From Pseudorasbora parva (Eukaryota; Chordata; Actinopteri; Cypriniformes; Gobionidae): a stretch of 64,000 nt of DNA. The stretch spans positions 13,531,861-13,595,860 of the forward strand of contig NC_090178.1 of NCBI RefSeq assembly GCF_024679245.1, read 5' to 3'. Shown one piece after another: positions 1 to 23,478 of this stretch (positions are counted from its first letter, which is position 1; each line of letters begins with the position of its first letter). The position numbers and the translations under genes are program-made. Under the pieces are notes generated by a model. That model did not search any database, was not told where the DNA came from, and saw only the letters and a program-made list of their open reading frames with translations.

Positions 1-2399
1 TTATCCTTGATTAATATAAAAATTCATATTGAGAAACTGTGGGACATATCTTAGGAATCAATGTCAGGTGAAATAAAACGACACATGGATTACACCCGAG
101 ATTAAAGGGTAAATGAATAGATAAATTCACGTGAATACAGCAACCCTCCAGGGGTTTCTTGCATGAGCAAGACCCTCGAGATCGTATCCAATTTTAGATA
201 CCCCCAAACTAACCAGCTGCACCCACGACAGTGAGTTTCAATTTAGTGGGTTGGTGCAGCACTGCGTGTCAAACAGAGAGTGTTTTTAAAGGCCAGTAAC
301 TGATTTAAGGCTGTGCTGTCTTCCTGTCTTGACTCAGCATGGCCTTTGCCTTAAACCACATGAAACACTTTTATAAGCCCGTGGCTAAACATTGGCCAAC
401 CCACGGTGTGTGGGGTGGAAGCTGTGAATCATACTTTACTAGTGCCCTTGCCTGATAAAGAAACAGTGGTATTGAAAAAGATTGGAAGGACAATTTCACA
501 AGGACCTTACTATAAAGTCTGGACTTTGCGTGATTACCTCTAGTTTTTTAATAGAGGCTTTAAACCTTTCCCATAAATATTATTCATATGTATTTTATTT
601 TGCACAATATTTACAAGAAAGTCACTCAGTTTTATCTGAAAAGTTAAAGCGTACTGATGTCTGAGATGTTTCCAGATTCTTATTTGTTAAATGATTCTTC
701 TGATTGCTTTATTACTTTTTGTATTATTATATTTTTACAAATATATGTGAAATGAAAATGTTGTCATCTCACCCATGTTGTTCCAAACCGGTATAAGTTT
801 CTTTCTTGTGTTGAACACAAAATTATTTTAAAGAGTGTTGGTAACCAGACTGTTTACAGCAGCCACTGACTTCCATAGCAGTATAAAAAATAAAAAATAA
901 ATTCCTGTATGGAAGAAAAATGGCTACCATCAACTGTTTGATTACAAACATTCTTTAAAATATCTTCTTTTGTGTTAATATCATGTTATAATGTCCTGTA
1001 AGATGCAGTGTCCCACAAATGCAGCAGTGCAGAGTCACATCATGTCAACATCTTTTGTACTGTAGGAGTTAAAAAAAGCACAGGTAATGAAAATCAGAAG
1101 CTCTTTCTCATGGAGGAACAAATGTGACATCGATTCATTCATAACTGTGTGGGCGAAGAGACGTCTCCCACGACTATTCAAATGAACACAGGGGTTTTCA
1201 GTATTGCTAGTCTGGAAAAGTCATAACAGATCAAGTGCTTCAACAGCATGTGCCAGAGAGACACTTAGGGAGTTAAGGGAAAATGAACAGGGGCTTTTTT
1301 CATAAAATTGTACATTCTCCTCATATAAAACCACAGTCAGACGTATAAAAAAATCAGTACTGGGTGTTCAAAATGTTTAAACTGTGGTGTATTAAACTGC
1401 ACAAGCCAACGTTGAAGTGACAACTCCTTTTAGACATTTCTCTAGTCTAGGTATTCCTGGCTGTGAGACATATTTGTGATAACTAAAGTGATCGTTCTGC
1501 TCTTAAGATGCCAACAATGCTGCATTATTATATTGCGCCATCTAGTGTTCTTAAATACTCCTTTTCAACCAAGGCAGTGCTGGTGCTGGATCAGAGATAA
1601 AGCCAAGTTTCAAATCGGTTCTTTGTCTTTCCACACGCAGCCCTAACCTACTAAATTTTGTGACTTTTTTTTGTACTAACCCTCAAGTTGTTCCAAAACT
1701 GTATTTCTTTCTCCTGCTGAACACAAAAGATGATATTTTGAAGAATGTGCTTCACCAAAATGCTGGTATCTCAACTTTTTGGTTTCTGACAACCTTCAAA
1801 ATATCTTTTTTTTGTGTTCAGTGGGACAAAGAAACTCATACAGGTTTGGAACAACGTTCGGGTGAGTAAATGGTGACAGAATTGTCATTTTTCAAAAATG
1901 AAAATTATCCCATAATTTACTCACCCTCAATGCGGTTTGCTGGAAGCTAGATATTTTACTTTATAACTTATTAAATATGGATATTTTTCTTACACAAACC
2001 CATCGATTCTCTTCAGGTCTTTGTTAACCCACCAGAGCCTTAGACTTAAAGACTGTGGAGTACTTTTATAATGGATGGATGCACTTTTTTGGGCTTCAAA
2101 TTTTGGGCTTCCATTCACTGCCAGTATAAAACTTGAAAGAGCCAGGATTTTTTCAATATAACTCTGACTGCATTCATCAGAAAGAAGAATGTCATATACA
2201 CCTAGAATGACTTGAGGAAAATCATGGGCTAATTTAAATTTTTGGGTGAACTATCCCTTTATTTTTTTTACTTTTTATGTTCGCCTCACAAGAAAATAGT
2301 ATTATTGCTTTGTTGAAATTAATTATTATTATTTTTTAAACAATCAATACATAAAACAGGAACTTATGGAATCGTGATCAGTCATTATTTGCAAAAAAA
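1..2399. other. intergenic region downstream of oscp1
   Basis: I see no exon of a recognisable gene here. The stretch is AT-rich and holds decayed dispersed repeats. Around 770-970 and 1660-1900 are the phrases 'gttgttccaaa' and 'gtgagtaaatg' seen in the cyprinid repeat families annotated elsewhere in this window, and a terminal copy of 'ttgggtgaactatcccttt' ends near 2262. The longest open frames (about 60-69 codons) have no similarity I recognise and look like chance. Confidence 0.6.
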
Positions 2400-2405
2400 A
2401 ACTAC

Positions 2406-2411
2406 TTTATT
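2406..2411 (-). terminator. oscp1: candidate poly(A) signal of oscp1
   Basis: On the minus strand this reads AATAAA (TTTATT on the plus strand), about 930 bases past the oscp1 stop codon. It is the first clear canonical hexamer I noted in the downstream sequence. If it is used, the 3' UTR spans roughly 2390-3339. That it is used is inferred. Confidence 0.4.
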
Positions 2412-2488
2412 TTTTACATTCAAATCTATTTCAATATAATGAAACAATAAACAGACAGCAATGAACATTCATATACAGTACAATAACT

Positions 2489-2890
2489 TCAATAAATAAG
2501 CTCTATTATGCTTAAGAAAAATAGAAACAATTTCATCCTCCATTCATATTGCAGTGCTTTCTTTCCATGGAAGGTGGTTTCACATACAGTATACATTGTC
2601 ATGTAACATAATGCAACAGTTATGGACATTTTCACACTCAAAGACTTGAATTTCTTGACATTGAAATACCTGACTTTGTTGCACTCCCTTTGAAAAAAGG
2701 CAAAAACAAACATACACCAATTGTCCTGGGGCTTCCTGTAAACCAGTTTTGGGATCTGTGCTAAATATTTACCACAAGTGCACTTCGGTTTTCTTCCATT
2801 ACCCTGTCTTAAGCATCGCTTGTAGTGTGGATACATATCCCGCACCTCTCGGTTGCACATCAGATGGATTGAAATGAATTCCATGTGCAC
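2489..2890 (-). other. 133-codon open frame inside the presumed oscp1 3' UTR
   Basis: This uninterrupted frame starts about 450 bases past the oscp1 stop. The translation is rich in Cys, Lys and Tyr (for example RKPKCTCGKYLAQIPKL) and I recognise no domain. It lies inside the probable 3' UTR and is bounded by no splice site I could support. It is most likely chance, or the relic of an inserted element. Confidence 0.2.
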
Positions 2891-3339
2891 GGATTGTCCT
2901 CTTAGAGAACTAAGACAGTCTAGGAAAGGCGTTTCATTCTGTCCACTGATCTAAATGTCACAGAAGTGTCTGTAGCATCAAAGCCCACATTGCCGGCAGA
3001 CTCAACTCTGAAGACCGATATCAAACCATTTGCTGAAGTAGGTCCAAACTAACTTCATGGAACTAATATGGAAAAGTGAATATGGTCCCACAGTAAGACG
3101 CATATTATATTTCTACACCTGCTATTTGCATTTTTCGCATTTAGGTGGCAGGAGACAAAAATGCACCGAATTCTCAAAGAAAGAATTTCTCGTTGAACTG
3201 AGCGGTTGTTCTGAATATATATATGTTTGTCACTGTAGCTCCAGACAAAAGGCCTCTTTGCTGGGTAAGACATTGTAGCACTTTATCCTGCTTAACTGCT
3301 CAGTTACTCTCCTCAGTCAAAGGGAACGCCAAGTTTAAG

Positions 3340-14254
<10,915 letters not shown>

Positions 14255-14391
14255 CCCCTCTGGAGGTGGATAAAGAGCAGCTAGTATCGGTAAGCAATCA
14301 CTGGTTGTCAATAAACAGCCGCGATAAGCGCTCTGTGTGACTGTAGCGAAAGATCCTGCAGAATAAATAAGCGTCTTAAAGCCCTCTCTCG

Positions 14392-14404
14392 GTTGCCAGG
14401 TCAC
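14392..14404 (-). promoter_or_regulatory. oscp1: X-box (RFX-factor binding site) upstream of oscp1
   Basis: The minus strand reads GTGACCTGGCAAC, a full match to the RFX X-box consensus GTNRCC-N(0-3)-RGYAAC with a one-base spacer. It lies 138 bp upstream of the oscp1 start codon. RFX factors drive ciliary genes through such sites, which fits a cilium-associated oscp1. Function is inferred from motif and position. Confidence 0.6.
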
Positions 14405-14591
14405 CGCCAACAACAGCCAATCAGAGGCGCTCGTACTGCTGCGCGATGATGACGCAATACGTATCTTCATGAAAAACAGTTCATTACAATAATTTTTTTA
14501 ATATTTTTTTTTATTACTGTATCTCGTTTAAAAATGTACTTTCTTGCCTTGCTCAACCTCGAGTTTCTAATTCTGTTTTCTTAATAGTTTG

Positions 14592-14719
<128 letters not shown>

Positions 14720-15315
14720 TATGTGTCTCATGTTATCTGTGTTCCAAAAAATAAAAAATAAAACCTTTTGTACATGTAACGTTGAGTTGAGTAAGGTGTA
14801 AACGTAAAGGTAGATATATAATTTGTATGGTCCTTTGTGGAGTCAAAAAAACTAAAATAAATCAACAGCAACCGACTTAAAATAGTAGGCTAAACAAACG
14901 TGAAAATATGGTGTTGTTTAGTTTTTTATTTCATAGGATTCCACTGTACTGTGAGGCAAATATTAAATAGGCTACAGCTCCTGTCCAGTACCATATTAAT
15001 GCTGCAAGTTGGCACATTATGAGCATTACTTCAAAATTGTTAGCACATTTGACAACGAATACATAAATATTGAAAGCAGTCACACAATCTTAAATTCACA
15101 GAAATGAACAAACACTTTACTGCAATAATAGTAAACAGGGGTTACTTATAAGTAACCTGGTCATCTTTTCAAAGAATGTATGTTCATGGGCTGTTCCTTG
15201 GTGCCTTTGGTGATTTGAATAGGACTTAAAATATAATTATCTAATCAACGTTGATTTTGGTAAATGTATGTGCTTTTGAAAATATAAAAGAATTTTAAAA
15301 CTGAAACAGTAAAAA

Positions 15316-15944
15316 CTAGGTCTCTCCATTCCTGATACGAATTTCTCTGGCCATTCGACATGTTTCAAATATTCCACAGCAACAGGTCATCAAAGCATCA
15401 TTGCATACTGTGCCCTGCAGGGAAAAAGAAAAGAAAAAGGTGTTGTGTAATAAATGCAAGCAGACAGGAATAAATGCATGGATAATAATTCTTCATGATT
15501 TTTAGTAGGATTTACCTGTATTCCATAGGTCAGACGCATGTGTGTCCTCATTGCAGCCATTCCTCCAGGTATACATGGAAGACACACATTCTCACCATAC
15601 TTGTTTGCTGTGTAACAGCTAAGAGCTATTGGACAGATAGTGCCAAGAGCACCTATACAATGGAAGAAGAAGAAAAAAAAAGCTAAACGATAATGCATTG
15701 TTACAATGTGCCACTGATAAAAGCAGTAACGTGGCTTAGCTAAATATTAAACCACAGCTAAAATATACCAATAACATCTTCAGCACTTGTGTTGCATATC
15801 ATTCAAAGGGTTTGCTAGCGGATCTCAGAACTTACAGATAAGTAGGTCACTGCAACATGAACAAAGACCTGTGCTCCACTCTCCAGTCTGCACATTTGTA
15901 CCATAAGAGCCAGCACCAGGCTGAGTGACGACTGGGTTTGACAT
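15316..15944 (-). CDS. PLAC8/cornifelin-family protein, 3 coding exons
   Basis: Coding exons are 15944-15836, 15652-15516 and 15414-15316 (345 nt, 114 aa plus stop), with GT-AG junctions and matching phases. The protein starts MSNPVVTQPGAGSYGTNVQT, then has WSTGLCSCCSDLLICALG, YGENVCLPCIPGGMAAMRTH and CNDALMTCCCGIFETCRMAR. This cysteine-rich layout, with paired Cys and the 'CLPC.PG...MRT..R..Y.I.G..C.D' core, is the PLAC8 domain; the length matches human PLAC8 (115 aa). Family members are small cytosolic or membrane-associated proteins of varied role (cornified envelope, ion or metal handling, autophagy). A 5' noncoding exon is likely near 16578-16620, joined to an acceptor just upstream of the ATG near 16000. 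Teleosts have several paralogues, so I give no symbol. Confidence 0.88.
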
Positions 15945-16141
15945 GTCAATCAAAATGAGCAGTCCAGCAAGGAAGCCGAAAGAATGTCTTTCTTCCTAGG
16001 TGGTTTGTAAAAAGAATGACACATTTAGATCTATCAATTGTTAGACAAAATAACACTTCCTAATTAAACCCCATTTAAGGAAGAAAAATATTTATTTCAT
16101 AATATTTTCCATTCCATTTTTGAGTAATTTGTGCAATTAAA

Positions 16142-16325
16142 AGGATAGTTCACCCAAAAGAGAAAAAGCTGTCCTTATTTACTCACCCTCATGTCATTCC
16201 AAATTTGTATGATATTATTTATTTCGTGTAAAGAAAAGTTATACATGAGGGTTGAGGGTTAGTAAATGTTTAAAATATGATGCAAGTCTTATAGGTTTGG
16301 ACATGAGGGTGAACGATCCATTTGA
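16142..16325. repeat. short MITE remnant with 'GGATAGTTCACCC' ends
   Basis: The sequence 'aggatagttcacccaaaag' plus 'tttactcaccctcatgtc' at the left is answered by the inverted 'acatgagggtgaacgatcc' at the right. It is a small relative of the elements at 42432 and 51652, in the 5' intron of the PLAC8-like gene. Confidence 0.55.
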
Positions 16326-17063
16326 CAAATAGTTTTACAGGACAGAATATTTTACATTCACAAGCACATGCAATTAACGACTATGGAAGACAAATCATTC
16401 TGGACCAGCTAAAATATTTTTCTCATCTATATCCCACCAATAATAAACAAATAAAATACAATTCTTAGGCTGATTGAAACACTTTGAGTCTAAGGATATA
16501 CAATTCTTTGCTATTTGAAATCCTTAAAAAATATATTCTATGATATAAAGTCAGAGTAGAAGACTTCAAAAAAGTACCTCGTGTTCTTCTGAGCCTCTTG
16601 ATCAGCTTTCAGCTGAAAAGGAAGTCGTGACACACACCAACACACCACGCTTGCTACTCTCGTATGCACCGTTTCCGATTCACGCACACAAGTTTTACAC
16701 AAAGCAGATCACAGGGGGGAGGTCTGAGTTGTATTAGGAAATGTGGCCTACAAGAGTTCTTAACAATCAATGGATAATCTTTCACGAGTTAAGAATTGAT
16801 AGGTTGACCTCAGATCATGCACCTGATTGTCATGCATTTCTTGTAAAATTAAAGAGTTCAAGGAACTGAGATCAGCCTTACCATTTGTACTAGATGCAAA
16901 ACCACAATGCACCAGTCTTGCATATGACACAGGCCTTCATCAGCTGCTGATCCAAAACTCCTGAGTGTGTGAAACTAGTATGTCATCAAAGGGTTTCTAT
17001 GAAGTTATTCTGATATAATCATCATTTGAGGAATGATAACAAACAATTAATTTGAACACATTT

Positions 17064-17069
17064 TTATTG
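17064..17069 (-). terminator. mrps15: candidate poly(A) signal of mrps15
   Basis: The minus strand reads AATAAA about 190 bases beyond the mrps15 stop codon, giving a plausible short 3' UTR. Use of the site is inferred. Confidence 0.5.
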
Positions 17070-17256
17070 GGTGCAGCTATAACAGACTTCAGAGAAATTA
17101 GTATGTTTTACCATTGAAAGACAAATATGTGACAACATCGAGATCATTTGATGCAGACCATGATGTTTCTGGTCAGTCTTTCTTTGAATGTCACATGAAT
17201 CAAAAGAGGACATATCAGAGCTTGTCAGCACAACGTTCCAGGCCGGCCAAAGGCTT

Positions 17257-20200
17257 CTACACCGCAGTTCCTTGTGGTTCTGTACAGGATGTTGTCTCCT
17301 TTTCCTTAGCCTCCGCTGCTTTCTGTTTCTCTCTCTGCTCTGCTTTTTGTTTCTGAACCTCTTTAAAGACCTAAGAGGGAAAAAACAAGTCAAACACAAA
17401 CCGTGAACTTTTCAAAAAACATTGGAAAATGTCATAGGATGTGAGAACATTACCTTATTGCAGAAGGCCTTTTTGGCCATCCAACGTCGGGTGACCCGGC
17501 GATAGTATTCAGGAGGGAACGTGTATGTGATTCCGAGCTCTTGACACACCTTCACAAAGGAATCATAACGGGTCCTTCTCAGAAACTTCAGGTTTTTCTT
17601 CCTTCTGTCGATGGTCATGAGCATCCATCTTTTATTGGCTTTATCCTGACGTAAAACAACAAAACAGGACATATTAATTCTAATTTTAAAAATGATTTAG
17701 GACGGATTGTCTGCGGATTGGAACGCAGCTATTGTTTCAACCATTTCTTAAAGGGTTAGTTCACCCAAAAATGAAATTGATGTCATTAACTCCTCACCCT
17801 AATGCCGTTCCACACCCGTAAGACCTCCGTTCATCTTCAGAACACAGTTTAAGATATTTTATATTTAGTGCGAGAGCGTATCCAAGTGTATGCACACTAT
17901 ACTGTCCATGTCCAGAAAGGTAATAAAAACATCCTCAAAGTAGTCCATATGTGACATCATTTGGTTAATTAGAATCTCTTGAAGCATCGAAAAAACATTT
18001 TGGTCAATGTCACGTGATTTCAGAAGTTTGGCAGTTTGACACGTGATCCGAATCATGAATTAATAAGCTGATTCATAACTGTTTGTCTCTTTATTTGAAG
18101 ATTGAACACAAACACGAAAAAGACAATGCTGAATAAAGACGTAGCTTTTGTTATTTTCGAACCAAAATGTATTTCCGATGCTTCGAGATTCTAACTAACC
18201 AACTGATGTCACATATGGACTACTTTGATGATGTTTTTATTCCCTTTCTGGACATGGACAGTAAAGTGTGCATAGACTTAGATACGCTGTCAGACTAAAT
18301 ATAAAATATCTTAAACTGTGTTCCGAAGATGAACGGAGGTTAATGGTCATTAATGATGTCAATTTCATTTTTGGGTGAACTAACCCTTTAATGGCATAGT
18401 TCACTCAAAAATAACATTTGTTCCAATCCCATAAGACATTTGTTCAACTTTGGAACACAAATGAAGAATTTTTTTTTATATTCTCAACAGATCCATTGAA
18501 AGTCCACACAATCAAAACTGTCACGCTTTAAAAAGTGCACAAAAAAGCATCGTAAAAGTAATTCATTTGAATCCATGGAAAATTGCATGACCAAATCATC
18601 TATAATTAGTCATCTATAAATATATACACTCCAAAACAAACTCTTAAGACCAGGGGATGCATAGCAAGTTTTACACATTTCGCACTAGTGGATCATAACC
18701 GGGTTATAAGTGCTGCTTCAAAATTCCAAAGGAAGAAACAGGAGCAAGAGACAAAAAATAGAGAGTAGGCAATTTATTGAAAACTGTATTTAAACTCAAA
18801 CAGGCTGTTCATCAGCTGATCAAAAGTTTAAGACCATACCCCATGGTCTTTTGTGAATCCACCATAGTGCAAGCAATGACTTTTAAAGAGAATGGGAGAT
18901 GAGACTCTGATTGGTTTATTGCACATTACACCCAAAAACAAACCAATGACTTAAGAGACAACCCTTTGGTACCATGCGCCTGGCATGCAGACCGTAGAAA
19001 AAGTAGATTCGGACACACCCTAAGTGCATCTGTGCCTTGCGCTCAGAACCCTAAATGGATGAACAAATATGATGAGAGAATATTAAAATATTTATTTTTA
19101 TTTTTTATTTGAAAATGAACAAAAGTCTTTGGGACAACATTAAGTTGAGTAAAGGACAACAAAATGTAGAAAATCTCAAGAATGATTATAGAGCTTTTTC
19201 CCACAACTTCCTTATTTCAGGCTTTTTTTTGCAATAACGTTCAACCACCCAGGAAAAAGTTGATTTTTGCAGAGGTATGAAGTAATTTCCTCTCAAATCC
19301 ACACAGTTTAACCACAGAGGCAGTTCATCACATCAACTATGAACATTTTCACTAAAAATAGATAACAAAAAAGTACAAATTATTTTTATCTTTCTTTTGA
19401 ATAATTTAGCATGCTTCTTTTTTTGTGAAACGTTATGTATCAAAAGTGTGCTGATTTCCCTTAGTAAATGCCAATGGTAATCATATTTATATATTCATAT
19501 TCATTTATTATCTACTGCAAATATATTTACACATTTTTAATGTGATAAGTGTCCAGATACTTTTTGAGCTCACTGTACACTACGGATACAATTATTAATG
19601 TTTTTGAAAGAAGTCTTATGTTTAAAAAGACTGCATTTATTTGACGAAAAATACAGCAAAAATGTACAGTAAAATATTTTTACAATTTAAAATAACTGTT
19701 TTCTATTTAGTATATTTTAAAAGGTTATTTATTCCTGCGATGACAAAGCTGAATTTTAGCAGCCATTAGGGATGACATTTCAGATATAAATTTGGTGCTC
19801 AAGAAACATTTATGATCCTTATTTCATAAATTATTTATTTGAGATATATATTTTTTGTAATAAGTATTTACTGTCACATTTGATCAATTTAATGCATCCT
19901 TGCTGAAAAGTATTTCTTTCTTCCAAATAAAATCATACATATCCCAAACTTTTGAACAGTACATTTACATTTACATTTAATCAGTTAGCAGACGCTTTTA
20001 TCCAAAGCGACTTACAAAAAAGGGGAGAGCAATAGAAGCAACGAAACAAACAAGGCCAACAACCTGTAAGAGCTGTAAGAAGTCTCAATTAATTAGCACA
20101 GTACACATTTTTTATTTTTTATAGCCATCTACAATAGCCATCTACAATAGCCACCTACAACAAAAACTCACGTACGCAAAATACAGAACACTGGATTTTG

Positions 20201-23200
20201 ATAGCCATGATAACAACCCATTAGGACTAAGGCTGTTGCCATTAAGCAGATTCAGTGGCCCAATGGGTTGGTTTTGTATGGCATTCTAGCTAAACGCGCA
20301 GCAATAGGCATCTACAACAAAAACTCACGTACGCAAAATACAGAACACTGGATTATGATAGTTATGATAACTATGTAACACACCCGCCTGAAGGCACAAA
20401 TCCGGATGAGAGACGTAGATATGATCCGGGAGTGTGCGCTTTTTGGTCTGTGGTGATCAGTAAGTGCTATTCTGTATTGGTCAGGTGCAATTGGAAAAGA
20501 TGTGTCTTAAGATGTCTTTTAAAAATGGCTACAGACTCGGCAGCACGAATTGAGATCGGCAGGTCATTCCACCAGGTGGGAACGGTCCAGGAAAATGTCC
20601 GTGAGAGCGATTTCATGCCTCTTTGGGATGGAACCATGAGGCAACGCTCACTCGCAGAACACAGTAGTTTATAAACTTTCATTGCTACTGAACACTGACA
20701 TGCACAGGATATCCTGTTTCTCTGTGGGTGTTAATCAAATGGAGTGGGAACAAATGTTCTAACACCTTTAGTGAAGGCCGAAAAAAAGTCACGCTACTAA
20801 AGTGTTGTGCTTACCTTGGGGTGTTTGTGCAAGTGCTCCTGGAAGTTGCGAATACGCGCTGTCATAATTGCCACTGTAACGCAAACAAGGACATTATGAT
20901 TGAGTCATGTTCTGAGATTCCAGTATGGTTAAAGCAGTGGTTGTCAAGTCTTTAAAAAAAGGAGAACTTGCCCTTGACTTCTGTTGAGCTGCGGTCATTC
21001 TCATCCCTCTGAACCTTGGCAATAAGCTGTTCCTCTTTCAAACGCAATTTTTCACTCTAAGGAAAGACATTGTGACAGATATTTGAGTTAAAATACAATT
21101 TAGCAACCTTTTAAAGTTCCTTACTCAACAATGGAGGGAATAAAAAAATAACTACATAGGTTACAATGTTACCCCGCTGAGGATATTTTCCGCTAATATT
21201 ATGAAATATGAAAATATTCAATAAAGATCTAAAAGGAAACAAAACCCGTACATGATTTGCAAACTCCAGCGTAAGCAGTTTCTTCACAACATCGTCAACC
21301 CTGCAAAGATATGACATAATAGTGCTACAGTTCTGCATTTAAGCACATAAAGGAAGTCTGAAGAAATCATACTTTGTATACATTTAATCATACAGTAGGG
21401 AGGTTAAGCCCAAAAAAATAGGTCTTTGACTTCAAGTTAGGATGCAAAGGTTGCTTTTGGTATGGAGGTACCTCTTAGGGTCATACAAATAAATGTATCC
21501 TAAGACACAAGTGAGATCACACTTTGTATCAGAAATAAACTGTTTTTTTGGGGGGGGTTTTAAATGGCCGCCAATGTGCCGAAAATACTCTAGAGCCCAT
21601 AACTTTGCTTCTGTTATTGCAATACATTTCTGGGGTCAGGGCATAAAATTTCCCATACCATGACAATTGGGGATAAATATGCACATTTCACATAAAAATT
21701 GAGTAATCAGAGTGACTTTACTCATATTTTCCTTCAAAAACATTAATTTTGTATTTAAGCAGTGCAGCTACTTCTGAACATTACATTTCTCCTCACAAGT
21801 AGCATGAGATTTCGACCAGTCAGGAGTAGCCTATAGCAAATGAGTTCCTGCAACAACACATCCCATCTTCACCAGGAGCTGTGACAGCTATTGAAGGTCA
21901 GAGGTGACAGGTTAACACTGAGGTTCGTATGACTCTCTCATTAAATAGAAACATGTTTTTAATGTTAGATAACTAATAACTATCTAGCTTGTAACTAGTT
22001 AGCGTCATTATAACTAGGTTGCTAGTAACTAGTTAACTTCATCATAACTATACATTTTTATTAAAGCAAGCACATAGCCTACTAGTCCAGGCGAAATGAG
22101 AATCCCATTTGTGGAAAATTCAGAAAAAGACCCAAATATATCCTATTCATACGCCTATTCATTATTTTTCTCACATGAATAGGGTAAAAATGTTAACCTT
22201 TAGATATCACCATGAAAGTAACTGAATTGATTACTTATATCAAGACAAACAAAACATTTATTAAACTTTTTTTAATTTATTTGTTAACATGGACAAACGG
22301 TGCCTAATCGAATTACATATGTGCTAATTTACATAAACACCACAACAGATCTAAACATTGGGTACAGTGTTTTTAAAACATTCAGAGATTCAGTCAGTCA
22401 TTAATTCAAGGTCCACTCAAATGTCAACTCTCAACTGTCACTAAGCTGTCCATCAGGTAAGAAAAAAATCCTTTTGTTTTTCCAACATGGATTATTCATT
22501 AATATACATTAATAAAACACCTGGTGATCAACTACAATTTATTGGGAACATCTGAATGTGTGTGGAGCTGTTGTACGACTATTTTTGGTGAGACAATGTC
22601 AAGTTTAGGATTAGCGAATATTTTCATTAGACAGCTAACACGGCTAGCAGCAGCAAATAACTTGTTAGCTGTCTTAAGATATGGATACATGGATTGTTGT
22701 AGGCATTACACTGCCATGTAGGCTATGCAATTCAAGTCATTAATCTCAAGTAAGGGATAATGTATAGGGACGCGGTTGTTATAGCAAATAACAACCCGTT
22801 CAGGCTAATTAAAGACCCCTCCATGACTGACTGAATCTCTGAATGTTTTAAAAACGCTGTACCCAATGCTCAACACACATCCAGATATTCCCAATAAATT
22901 GTAGTTGACTCTTTATTTTTATTTTTTTTAAATTGCATACTTCACCACCACTTGTCATGGTAAGTACAACATTTGTTTTTTAGTCTTGGAACCTATTTCA
23001 TTGGACTCCTTGACCCCAAAAATGTACACGTTGATATAAATTGGTAATTAAAGCTATAACAGAAGCAAAGATATGGGCCTCCTAAGTATGGTCGGTGGGC
23101 AGTTAAAAAAAAAAGTGTGTATATATAAGATACAAAATGTGATCTCACTTGTGTCTTAAGATAAATTTATTTCTATGGCCCTAAGGTACTTCCATACCAA

Positions 23201-23447
23201 AGGGGACCTTTGCATCATGACTTGAAGTCAAAAGTCACTTAGCCTTCCTACTAATATACAATATATAATAAATATACAATCATAGTGTTTATACAAGGAT
23301 GAGTGGATTAAAGGAGTAGTTTACTTTAAAATTAAAATAACCCCATGAATTACTTGCCCTCAAGCCAGCCTAGGTGTATAGGACTTTCTTCTTTCTGATG
23401 AAGACAATTTCTAATAATAAGAACTCAGGGGTGAGGTGTGTGTGTGT

Positions 23448-23478
<31 letters not shown>

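Noticed and set aside
14255..14470. In-frame upstream extension of oscp1 exon 1 by 72 codons
   Set aside because: Homologues begin at MSxRTLPLLF. The extension has no similarity to them and runs through the X-box promoter region.
15495..15686. Plus-strand 63-codon frame over PLAC8-like exon 2
   Set aside because: It is antisense to the cysteine-rich PLAC8 exon and has no similarity of its own.
17114..17406. Plus-strand frames over the last mrps15 exon
   Set aside because: They are antisense to a Lys/Glu-rich coding exon, which yields hydrophobic open frames by chance.
20295..20360. Tandem direct repeats considered as a possible CRISPR-like array
   Set aside because: There are only two imperfect units, inside a LINE 3' UTR, in a vertebrate genome.
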